NCBI GenBank assembly: GCA_963556145.1
Contig: OY744464.1
Span: forward strand, 4,216,001 to 4,280,000
From: Hygrocybe punicea
Taxonomy: Eukaryota > Basidiomycota > Agaricomycetes > Agaricales > Hygrophoraceae
DNA: 64,000 bases
Direction of reading: 5' to 3'
Shown: positions 45,787-55,670 of the stretch, one piece after another
Numbering within the stretch: position 1 is the first letter of the stretch
Layout of the letters: every line of letters starts with the position of its first letter
Program-made: the position numbers and the translations under genes
The notes under the pieces: model-generated
Told to the model about the DNA's origin: nothing
The model's database searches: none
What the model saw: only the letters and a program-made list of their open reading frames with translations

Positions 45787-48323
45787 TTATTCCCTTCTCC
45801 CTTCATCAAGTTTTGTGTCGATTAGGTCGAGTTGACCAAGGATATGGGCTTGGTTCATGCGGAGTCGGTTTAGCTCCTTTGTCCAACATGTTAGCTTCAT
45901 ATGGATCTCTGCGACATATTCAGATAGGCTGTCCGCGATCATCGAGATCTCCCGTTGGGTTTCCGTCGCCATCTTCCGCATTGCCCATACGTGGTCGTTG
46001 ATTCCGGCTCTGATCCGCGGGTGCTTGAACGGATTCCCTCACCTCCCATCGTCCCGCTCCGATTCTGTATCTGGTTCGACATCAGTCAACGTCTGTTTGC
46101 TTGTCGACGCCTCTCCGGCCCATAGCTTGGGCTTCTTCACTGGCTTCGGAATCTTCTTCGCAACGATCTTTCTCTTTGGACTTCCCGCCTTCACCTTCCC
46201 TTTCCGTTCCACTTTCCCAGTTCCGGTGGCCGGTCCCTTCATTGATAACCCGCAGTGTTGTTTGAGCCTTTTGCAATGGTCGCACGCATACCCTTCAATT
46301 CCACGACAAACCGCGTTGGCGGTGGAGAGGTACCTTGGACCTCTCCGGGGGCTCACGCAGGACTCGAGAGGTAGGACTGGATGGATAGGATGATGGACTG
46401 ACTACTACATCAGGAAGGCTACTAACTAGGTCAACCGTGGGAACCCTGTCACGTGACTGGCCAGGTCCCACTACTCCAGTGGTCACGCACACATCGCATT
46501 GCTGGATCTGGAACGACTGCATATACTACAAATTAGTTAGGCACAATGGATATACGAGTCCGCGAGATATTACTTACCCCCAGAAGCTTTCCCTTCAGTC
46601 CTGTGTCCCCGTTCCTGCTTGCATTCAAAAAGTCATCCCTGCTATTGTACTCCCCGTGAATGGTTTCATTGTCCCGGTTGACCCTTTTATCCCAGTTGGC
46701 CTTTTTGTTTTTAAGAGCTTGAAGCCTCTCGTATTTCTGAAGTTGTTGCTCGGCCCAGTCGCTGTCCGTGTCCGTGTCCTCGTCCTCGTTTCCGCAATTG
46801 CTGGCTTGTCCGGTCTCCTCCCGGTCCCTTTCCACGGCTGCATCAGCCTCCCTTTTCGCTGCCTCTGCCACCTTCGCCCTTTCCGCCTCCTCGATCCGCT
46901 TCTCCACCTCCGCCCTCCTATTTATATCCTCCTCGTACATCTGCAATTCCTCCGCACGTTTCCGCTCGAGCTCCGCCACCTCCACGGCCCATTGTTTCCT
47001 CGCATCCTCCTCCATCTCCTCCTGAAAATGCAATGCCTCCTTGACTTCCCAACACCTTGCCTCTTCCTGCTCCCACTTCTTGTATTCCTCCCAGCTCCAC
47101 AACCATTCCTCGACCTTCACCACCATCTCTCCGCCCATCGAGAAGTCCCTCGGTTCCATCACGTCGATTCCGTTGTAGATGTGGGTTCTGTGTGGCTTCG
47201 GAACTATATAAAGAAATAATAAGATCCTAACCAGAGGGTGTCAGCGTAGAAGTGACTGGATAATTCAGTGTCGGGAATAGAAGTAAAAGAAGGGAATGTT
47301 AGTAAAAGTAAAGCCGCCGTGTAAAACTGGACTAATAACGACGAAGCCGGCGATGAACAGAGTGAAAACGGACAAATAGTAAAGAACCCGACGATGCCGA
47401 TGATGTCGGGTACGGCGGGTCGGGTCGGGTCGGAAACGATGAATGAATATACGGAAACAACGATAAAGACGATGAAGTGAACTATAAAAAGCTAAGGATC
47501 TACGTGGACGAGCATTTGAAGGGATTAAAAAGTGATTCTGACTAAAGGGAAACGGGGACTAATGGTATCTTATTTTGTACGGTCGTCGGGGACCGTTTTT
47601 ATAGTACATGAGTGTGTAGCTACTTTCGGACATGTCTACTTCGGCCGATAGAAACTACAAAGAAACACTGGAATGGGGAAGTGGAAAGGGGGGTTGCAAA
47701 GCAACGAAGACAGGAAAGTGGAGGGGAAAACGAATATCCATGAAAAAGATTGGAAAAGTCCTACATATCTCCGAAAGGACGAGGGGATGCATAAATAAGG
47801 TAAATCCGAAGTCGGGGATTGAGTCCGAAGAGATCCATCTCCTGGAATTGGAACTCCGAGGCGTTTGAGGCTGACGGATTTAGCCCAAAAGCGGCCGTCA
47901 CAAAGCGGCATGTGTCGGGTTACATCGGTCACGTCGGGTCACGTCACGTCGGGTTACGTCGGGTTACGTCGGGTTCGAATGCAAGTCGAATGGCGGCATC
48001 GGGTTGGTCCGGATTCGTGATATATCGATGATACGGACTCAGAGGGACGTCGACCCTCTACACCGTTGTCCCAGATTTCCGTTGATATTCCCCTGTAGTT
48101 CTGCTGCCAGGTATCGTTAGTTCATGCCATTTACAGGAATGGGATCTCTTACCATGGCCCGTCGTCGTCTTACCACCCATTGCCATGCCTCATTCTCGAA
48201 TCCGTCGTGTACAATATCAATTCTGGCCGTGTCGACTTCTAGTAACTTGGCTACGGCGTTCTCAAAGTCTTGCCGCATTTCCGCATCAAGAGTGTTGAGG
48301 AAGTTGTCGTATTCCGTCGACAT
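45787..48323 (-). pseudogene. Antisense five-exon gene within the retroelement: coiled-coil and Cys-cluster protein, split by LTR2
   Basis: Start MSTEYDNFLNTLDAEMRQD at 48323. Exons: 48323-48135; 48100-46578 (minus the LTR2 copy and one CCGT); 46525-46453; 46376-46043; 46009-45787. They sum to 1449 nt (482 residues), in phase at every junction. Exon 2 is a long charged coiled coil (KWEQEEARCWEVKEALHFQE...AELERKRAEELQMYEE). Exons 3-4 form a cysteine cluster: QQCDVC, ESCVSP, AVCRG, GYACDHCKRLKQHC, a likely zinc-binding module. Exon 5 is helical (WTKELNRLRMNQAHILGQL). Introns 1 and 4 are only 34 and 33 bp. LTR2 copy B at 47174-48062 interrupts exon 2; removing it and one CCGT restores the frame exactly. 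Not a known family to me. Marked pseudogene only because of the insertion. Confidence 0.65.
47174..48062 (+). repeat. Solo LTR2, copy B, inserted in the antisense gene
   Basis: 889 bp, TGTAGATGTGGGTTCTGTG ... GTCGACCCTCTACA, flanked by CCGT on both sides (47170-47173, 48063-48066). Nearly identical to copy A but in the opposite orientation. No internal retroelement sequence, hence a solo LTR left by recombination. Confidence 0.87.
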
Positions 48324-48669
48324 CTGGTGTTGGTGTTGGTGTTTGTTGGGTTTGTTAAAGATTGTTGAAGTTGTTGAGGTTGTTGTTGAGATTGTCGAAG
48401 TTGCGTTGAAAAGTTTTCTTGTTTGTATTTGTTGCCCTGTCACGTGACCATTATTCCCTTGTCCAGCCATCTCGCCCACCCCATTTTGGTAGCTCCGGAT
48501 CGCCCCCTCCCGACACTTCGATACCCACCGGCTTCGACTCCATTCACATTGTACTCCCAATTCCGCCCATTTTTGACATCACTTCTGCTCTTTTCTTCCC
48601 ACAACCCCGGGATCTTCATTACTTCATATGGATTGACCAGGGATGGTCTCAATCTGAGTCCTGACCAGA

Positions 48670-49277
48670 TGTAGAAGCTCCAGATTGTGTGGATCCCTTT
48701 CCCCTTCATATCAGACACCGCTCCTGTCCATTTCCATTCCCGTATCATCAATTCCGTTCAATTCCGCTCGTTTCCATCAATTCCGCTCCGGATTCCGCCT
48801 CCAGAATTGTTCCTACTCGCACTGCAATGTCCCTAATGACCCAGAATCAGTACGTATATAGTTATATATCATGTATCTTCGTTTCCTGTCTCCTAGTACA
48901 TAGCACCATTCCACCATTCCTCCACTCCACTACCCCTATCATTTACAGCCTTCGCTTGTAGTACATGGTTACTACAGCACAGGATCCCTCACAGTAGTAT
49001 AAAAGTAGCACATTTATACTACAAACCATATAGAAATACTGATACCCAGAGTCCAAAATACAGGATATCATCCCCCTCATGTCTTATCACCGCACTTCAG
49101 TTCTATTTCTTAGTCCACTCTTCATCCTTTCCCATACTCTCCCTCTGAGTCCGGAACCCCTGGATTCGGGTTGGATTGACTAGACCTCTAAAGAAACTAA
49201 TTCCTCTGGTCACTTTCTAGCTGATCACCCTTTTCGTAGATTCCCATTCCGGGTCTACAACAGAACTCGCCGTCACA
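48670..49277 (+). repeat. 3' LTR (LTR1)
   Basis: 608 bp, TGTAGAAGCTCCAG ... CTCGCCGTCACA, with TATAAAAG at 48998-49005. Uninterrupted; it shows the empty hAT target (ACAAACCATATAGAAA) and the empty LTR2 target (AATTCCGCTCCGG). Followed by CCGC. No clear polypurine tract is seen before 48670. Confidence 0.87.
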
Positions 49278-49386
49278 CCGCGTTGGCCATGTCAATTGAC
49301 ATGGTGCCACATTCGCAAGGTTGCAAGTGGGTGGTGGGATGTGGCAAGGATACCCGCGTTGTAGTGGCGAGGTCAGGGTGGCTGTG

Positions 49387-50116
49387 GAATAAAGATCCTA
49401 ACCTGGGGGTGTCAGCGTAGAAGTGACTGGGAATAGTTTAGCAAGCTTCAAAGAAATGATAAGAAACTAATAGTAAAAAGCTGCCACATAATACTACTGA
49501 TAACTAACAAGACTGGTCGAAGTCGACGATGTTGGGTACGGTGGGTCAGGTGTCAGGTGACAAGAGATGTAGAAATAAAGATGGTAGAATGATGGGGAGA
49601 GTGTTGAGGAAACCAATGAGCAATATGTGCGATGGATTTTACTGAGAGACTGATTCTCAGAGAGAGGAAACAGGGGAACTGATTTCTTATTTTGACACGG
49701 CACTTGGGCACCGTTTTTATACTACAAAATTCTCTATCTAGATTCGGACGAGAGTCCTTGGCCAATGAGAGAGAACAAAGAGAAAAAGCAATGTGGAAAT
49801 GAGAAGAGGGTTGTGACGCGACGGTGACAGGAAAATGGAGGGGAAAGTAAATATCCACGAAAACGATCTAAAGATCCATACCTATCTCCGAAAGGATGAA
49901 GGGATGGGTATATAAGGCAAGTCCAAAGTCGGGAATCGAGTCCGATGAGATCCATCTGTGATAATTGGGATTCTGTGAGTTTAGGAGGTGGACCGACCAG
50001 GTACATGAGTGGCCATGCTAGTCGGTATGCATCGGGTTATGTCGGGTTTCAGCGTGGATCACTAGAGACGTCGGGTTCAAGCGGATTCGTGAGATATCAA
50101 GATTACGGCCTCTACA
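49387..50116 (+). repeat. Diverged, 5'-truncated LTR2 fragment
   Basis: Matches LTR2 from AAGATCCTAACC...GTGTCAGCGTAGAAGTGACTGG to the terminal CCTCTACA, with many substitutions and gaps compared with copies A and B. It is an older relic of the same family. The 110 bp between the 3' LTR and this copy includes the GTCAATTGAC-type hairpin and TACCCGCG words like those of the hAT element. Confidence 0.65.
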
Positions 50117-50240
50117 GCGTAGCAACCGCGGGTCGTACAGATCATGGCGGGTGCTACCTGTCACGGGTATGGTATTCACAGGTGCGGGTGTGGTATTGAC
50201 AAACCCAACCCGTACCAGACCCGTGGTCAACCCTAGACAT

Positions 50241-50465
50241 GGGTAATAATTAACCTGGAAAACATCAGCCCAATGGTCTGACACAGATAACAATTAACTT
50301 GGAAAACTTCAGCCCAATGGTCTGACACGGGTAACAATTAATCCAGAAAACATTGGCCCAACAGTCTGACACAGGTAACAATTAACCCAGGAAACTTCAG
50401 CCCAAAGGTCTGACATGGGTAACAATTAATCCTGAAAACTTCTGTCCATCCATCTGACACAATAA
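50241..50465 (+). repeat. Minisatellite, five units of 45 bp
   Basis: Five imperfect units of the form GGGTAACAATTAACCxGGAA, then AACTTCAGCCCAATGGTC, then TGACACG, at exact 45-bp spacing. The ends of each unit carry ACGGGTAA, which resembles the hAT subterminal words. No gene overlaps. The sequence from 50466 to 50930 shows only a 127-codon frame (50595-50978) with no motif, which I do not accept as a gene. Confidence 0.75.
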
Positions 50466-50937
50466 CTATGGCATTCCTTAGTTGCCCTATCAAGTACCTA
50501 ACAATATCATTTTCTTGGCCCAAATTGGCTAGCCAGTCTTGAACATAACATTGTCAACCTCGGTTCACCCATCTGACACAGGGAAAGTCATGTCATGGGC
50601 TGGGCTTTGCTCCTAGGATATGTTGGGATGGTTATGGATTGTGTGAATTTGGATCACTGTAATTGTCTGGTCTTCATTGCAGTAATTCTTGACTATGCTT
50701 TCCATAAGTACATTGAACAGTTGTCCCAGGAGAATGTGGTAGGTGGGGTCACAGATAACATGCATCTGAAGGAAAAGCGTAATGTTGCTAATTTTACAAG
50801 GGATGTTTCACATAAGGCCAAGGGACTGATCAATCAAACCATTTGCCAACTACATATTGAGATGAATCACTGGGTCATAGGGGAGGCTAAACTGATGATA
50901 AAATCAATGGGGAAATATACACTTGAACATTACTTGC

Positions 50938-50948
50938 TGAGTCACGTG
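50938..50948 (+). promoter_or_regulatory. Gcn4/Cpc1-type site TGAGTCA fused to CACGTG, upstream of HIS4
   Basis: TGAGTCACGTG lies 187-177 bp before the HIS4 start codon. TGAGTCA is the exact bZIP Gcn4/Cpc1 recognition palindrome of amino-acid starvation control; CACGTG is a bHLH E-box overlapping it by two bases. HIS4 is a classic Gcn4 target in yeast (established knowledge). Binding here is inferred. Confidence 0.6.
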
Positions 50949-51001
50949 CTTCCCTTGCAAAGGATTAGTTCTTGTTAACATGAGTTAAGAAGCCTATTTT
51001 T

Positions 51002-51084
51002 ATCGGTTGGTATCGATTAGGGGTTAAATCACCTCGTTGTGGTAATGGCTCCGAGGAGCCGCTGGTTCGATTCCAGCTACCGAC
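51002..51084 (+). other. tRNA-like sequence with a perfect B box (tRNA relic?)
   Basis: GGTTCGATTCC at 51064-51074 is an exact pol III B box inside a 5-bp T-stem (GCTGG/CCAGC) with a 7-nt loop. TCGGT at 51003 can pair with ACCGA at 51079, and GGCTC/GAGCC forms a variable-arm-like hairpin. The D-arm and anticodon arm do not fold well and no sure anticodon is seen, so this is more likely a tRNA pseudogene or tRNA-derived relic. It ends 40 bp before the HIS4 ATG. Confidence 0.3.
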
Positions 51085-51124
51085 AAATTTTTGAAATTTT
51101 GAGGTTTGCTTATCTTTTTAGATC

Positions 51125-53765
51125 ATGTCTGTATTTCTGCCCATCCTCGAAAACACCCATGATGACCTGGTCGAAGCACTTTCCCGTATCGGACCCGTCA
51201 TCTTATCGTCCAAGTCCCTTTATACCAACTCTTTACCCGAGCAATCTGTCTATTACATCCTCATCGACCATGACTTACCTCTCGACCGCGAAGAATTAAT
51301 CTCCTGGCTAGATGGCGGCGCAGATAGGGTGATTGTGCCGCTATTATTAGCGCAGGAGCTCATTGGGGTCATTCCTGCAAAACGGCTACTTCTACTCCTT
51401 GATGTCGGGAATGTCAGCGCTGTCTCTGACAGAGTGCGGAACGGCGTCTCGGGAGTGTTGCTCAAGACACCTACGATCGATTCAGATCTCATTTCCTCCG
51501 TGTCGAGATTCTTCGATTCATCCGTCCACGTCCTTTCGAGCTCGTCCTCCCCCCCATCTAATTCGGTAATTAGAGAACTATTAAGTATCGGCGCCATACC
51601 CGTTCTTCCAACTTCTCAGCTCACGCTTGCAGCTTCCACGGCGAGCGAGATAAACATAGCGGAAGCTTTCCTTTCCCCGTTAGTATCTGACCGCCCTGAC
51701 GGTTTGTTCCCGACTGTGGTAACTGGTCAGGACGGCCGTTGTCTCGGGCTCGTCTATTCCTCAGCTAAATCCGTCAAGGAGAGTATCATTTCCGGCAAAG
51801 GCGTTTACCAGTCTCGGAGACACGGTCTTTGGCGCAAAGGCGAAACATCTGGTTCAACGCAGGATGTCGTCAGCATCCGTTTCGACTGCGATTCTGATAG
51901 CCTCGAGTTCAGAGTCATCCAACACGGCGCAGGTTTCTGTCATCTCAATAGGCGCTCATGTTTCGGGGAAGCAGATGGTGTGTTGGCGTTGGAATGCACG
52001 TTGCAGTCCCGACTGGAATCCGCTCCTGAAGGTTCCTACACTAAAAGGTTATTCAACGATCCAGAACTTCTCCGCTCCAAAATCATGGAGGAGGCCGATG
52101 AACTTTGTCGAGCAGAGACGAAGGATGAAATAGCCTTTGAAGCTGCCGACCTGCTATACTTTACTCTCACCCGATGTGTAGCTGCAGGAGTTGGATTTGC
52201 CGATATCGAGCGATCGTTGGGCGCCAAGGCCAAGAAGATCACACGGAGATCAGGAAATTCCAAACCGCAGTGGTCTCCAAAATCCCCAGTTACCCCCGTT
52301 GTTCCACTTCCGGCTCTTACCAAGTACATAGACACGAACGCAGCCATCAGGATGCGTACTGTGGACTTGACTTCGGTCACGTCGGAAGAACGCGCTCAAC
52401 TTCTCCGTCGTCCAGTTCTCAAATCCGACGAAATGATATCTAAGGTCAAGCCAATCGTGGACGATGTTCGCATCCGAGGCGACGTGGCGCTCCTCGAGCT
52501 TACTGCAAAGTTCGATAAAGCCAAACTTTCTTCCACAGTCATATTCCCTCCCTTTGCACAGGAGTCAATGCAGGTAGAGCCGTCTGTCCGAGCCGCCATC
52601 GACAGGGCCTACGCCAATATCCATAAATTCCACCAAGCACAAGCTGAAACTTCCACCCTTGTCGTGGAGACCATGCCAGGTGTCGTCTGCTCCAGATTTG
52701 TTCGGCCAATCGCTCGTGTCGGGTTATATGTTCCCGGAGGTACTGCTGTCCTGCCCTCTACTGCACTGATGTTAGGTGTCCCGGCCCAGGTTGCAGGATG
52801 CAAGGAGATTGTTCTTGCAACACCTCCGCGATCCGACGGGAGTGTTTCCCCAGAGGTTGTGTACGTTGCTCACCTGGTTGGTGCTTCCGCCATCGTAACC
52901 GCCGGCGGAGCACAGGCTGTCGCTGCTTTAGCGTACGGGACAAAGACGGTCCCCAAGGTGGACAAGATATTTGGGCCTGGTAACCAATGGGTGACAGCTG
53001 CGAAGATGATGGTGCAAAACGATACAGATGCTCTGGTATCAATTGACATGCCCGCTGGACCATCTGAAGTTCTCGTGAGTCCCCCTGAAATACATCTCGG
53101 GCTGTAAGATGAACGCATGTTCGCAAGGTTATTGCAGATCAAGCTTGCAATCCTGCTTTCGTGGCGGCCGACCTTTTGTCACAAGCAGAGCACGGTGTTG
53201 ACTCTCAAGTTGTACTCGTCGCCGTCAGTCTGTCTTCTGAAAAGCTAGCGGCTATCGAAGAAGAAATTGACGCTCAAGCACGCAATTTATCAAGAGTGGA
53301 CATTGTTCGACGGTCCATTCACAAAAGCATCATCGTCAAAACTTCCTCAGTGCAGGAAGCCATTAATTTCTCCAACGATTATTCCCCAGAACATCTGATT
53401 CTTCATTTGAAGAATGCTGCGGAAAATGTACAGTCAATCGACAACGCTGGGAGTGTCTTCGTTGGCCATTATTCTCCCGAAAGGTTTGTCGGCTCTATCT
53501 TCTGGTTGTCTGTTAGCTCATACTTGGTTTTGATAGTTGCGGCGATTATGCTTCGGGAACGAACCATACGCTACCGACCAATGGATATGCTCGCCAGTTC
53601 AGTGGGGTTAACACGCTGTCCTTCCAGAAGCATATCACATCACAGGAGATCACCTCAGAAGGTCTTAAAGAACTTGGCCCAATCGTTATAACTTTAGCGG
53701 ACTGCGAGGGTCTTGATGCCCATGCCCACGCAGTTAGAGTACGCCTACACACAATGAATGGGTAA
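51125..53765 (+). CDS. HIS4: HIS4: trifunctional histidine biosynthesis protein
   Basis: One polypeptide with phosphoribosyl-AMP cyclohydrolase, phosphoribosyl-ATP pyrophosphohydrolase and histidinol dehydrogenase, catalysing steps 2, 3 and the last two steps of histidine synthesis. Exons 51125-53074, 53128-53483 and 53537-53765 give 844 residues. Residues 1-220 are the fungal N-terminal region. [18 protein letters not shown] (about 230) is the cyclohydrolase active site. [20 protein letters not shown] (about 325) is the pyrophosphohydrolase acidic motif. From about 405 is histidinol dehydrogenase, with [47 protein letters not shown] and, rebuilt across intron 2, [11 protein letters not shown]. 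It ends [14 protein letters not shown]. Tail to tail with PDHB. Confidence 0.96.
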
Positions 53766-53958
53766 ATTCGCCACGTCTGGGGAGATGATATGCGTGCGAT
53801 ATCAGAAGTATGAAAGCGAGTGTATGGTAACTTATGTAGCTCATGAAGTGGAATCTACTATCTAGAATGACAGCATGTATTAATACCGTCGATCTCCGCA
53901 ATTATCAATATACACCAGACAAGTCTTTTCCCTCACCGAACAAGTGGAATAAACCTAA

Positions 53959-55374
53959 TTAGTTGGTTCGGTAAAGAGCACGTTTAGCAACCTTCACAAT
54001 CAATGGTGTGTCCGGGAAGGCGAGGTTTTCGAGGTTGATTGCATACTTGACGGCAAGTTAGACAAGAAATTGGACAAAGACAACAAGGACAAACAGGAGT
54101 TGGGACGTCCGCGCCTGTCACTCGCTCGACGGGGGCGTCGAGGTAGTCGAATGCATCACTTTCGATGATCTGGGCACAAACCTCGCTACCGACACCAAAA
54201 GCTGGGAAACCACCTTCAACGATCACAAGTCTCGAAAGCGTGTCAGAGGATGACAAGGTGGATAGGCGACAGAACTTACCGGTTGGTCTTCTTCACCGAC
54301 TGTTTGATGGTGTCTATATCCAGAGGGCGGATGCTGCGTAGATTGATAACCTCCGCCTTAACTCCCTCATTCGCGAGCGCATCGGCGGCTTCAAGGCAGT
54401 GTGCGACCATCTTGCTATGGGCAACAAGAGTGATGTCGCTGCCTTGACGTTCGACTTTGCATTTACCAATAGGGAGGAGGAAGTCATCGGACATGGCTTC
54501 CGCAGACATTGGGAAAGAAACACCATAAAGCATTTCATTCTCAAGGAAGACAACAGGATTGGGGTCACGAATAGCAGACTGTGCGAAATGTGAGCTTGGT
54601 TGAAAATTCCAGTCGAAAAGAACGCACTTTGAGCAATCCTTTACAATCTTCTGCACTCCACGGGCTAACGACTTTGAGACCGGGAACTGAACCATACCAA
54701 GCCGCATAGTCCTGCGAATGCTGTGCCGCCACACCGGCTGCCGCCCCATTAGGCCCACGGAAGACAACGGGGCACGGAACATTGCCGCCAGACATGTAAT
54801 ACGTTTTTCCTGCCGAGTTGATAATCTGATCGATTGCTTGCATGGCGAAGTTGAAGGTCATGAATTCGCATCTGTAGCATGGTCAACAGCAGCTACAAAA
54901 GAAAGTAACACGCGTGTAACGTACATTGGCCGTAGACCAGCAAGGGCTGCACCTACTGCTAAGCCAGCGAAACCCATCTCGGTAATGGGTGTATCCACGA
55001 CCCGCTTTTCCCCAAACTTGTCCAGAAGACCTTTCGTGACCTGTGGTACATACTGATAAGCGACAAAACAGACTTGAATAGTGATTCTAACCTTGTAGGC
55101 ACCATTATAGCGGGCCACCTCCTCGCCCATGACGAATACTGTCTCATCGCGTATCATTTCCTCCTCCATAGCAGTGTTGAGGGCATCACGGACACTCATC
55201 TATAACGCATCACGGGCAGTTACAGAAAGACAAACAATAGCTGAGGGGACTAGAAAATGAACTGACCATCTGTGAGGCATATCCACGCGCAAACTTTGGA
55301 ATTCGACCACATATTGGTGGTGCTCGAGAGCTGAAAAGAGCAGGGGCAGAATGGAAGAAGACACGAGCAGCCAT
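53959..55374 (-). CDS. PDB1: Pyruvate dehydrogenase E1 beta subunit, mitochondrial
   Basis: Beta subunit of the E1 component of the pyruvate dehydrogenase complex in the mitochondrial matrix; with E1 alpha it binds thiamine diphosphate. Start at 55374 gives a mitochondrial presequence ([20 protein letters not shown]...ARGYASQ). Then [80 protein letters not shown] and [11 protein letters not shown], in family order. The C-terminal domain has [20 protein letters not shown] and ends [10 protein letters not shown]. Several introns; one follows ALAGLRPM, another splits the presequence from SVRDALN. The divergent start of the ACMSD-like gene is 296 bp away. Confidence 0.94.
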
Positions 55375-55670
55375 ACCTTCCACTGCCAGCAGACAAGTGG
55401 AGAAGCCTGACAATTCAGAATTTTGGTGGCGGTCAAACAAATGTCAACATGGCTTCGCTGGCGACACCGAAAATATATGCACTAACCATGGTAGTATACT
55501 AGTGTCTCCCAGCTGCAGTGCCTCTCACTCAACCGCCTAGTTTATTAGGGGGCCAGGATTTCAAGAATAATACCAAATAGGAGGATGTCAGTCGTGTCTC
55601 GTTCCGCAAAATCCTGTGAAACTTGGTAGAGGACATCCGAGTCACTAGTTGGCACAGTACTGAGTCCAAG

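Larger units (their letters stand above)
40542..49277 (+). mobile_element. Non-autonomous LTR retroelement with sense gag and antisense gene, heavily nested
   Basis: Direct LTRs (40542-42352 and 48670-49277) flank about 6.3 kb. Removing the hAT insertion and its duplicated 8 bp leaves a 5' LTR of 608 bp, the same length as the 3' LTR. Both start TGTAGA and end CACA, and CCGC touches both outer ends (40538-40541 and 49278-49281): a 4-bp target duplication, or ACCGC if the shared A is counted. A possible primer binding site follows the 5' LTR. Inside are a gag-like frame, no reverse transcriptase, integrase or protease that I can see, and an opposite-strand spliced gene. Mobilisation would need another element's enzymes. 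Four later insertions are listed separately. Confidence 0.8.

Noticed and set aside
50241..50465. CRISPR-like spacing of repeats
   Set aside because: Units are contiguous and diverged without unique spacers, in a eukaryotic genome; a minisatellite.
50595..50978. 127-codon plus-strand frame before HIS4
   Set aside because: No motif or splice partners, and it overlaps the HIS4 regulatory site and the edge of repeat DNA.
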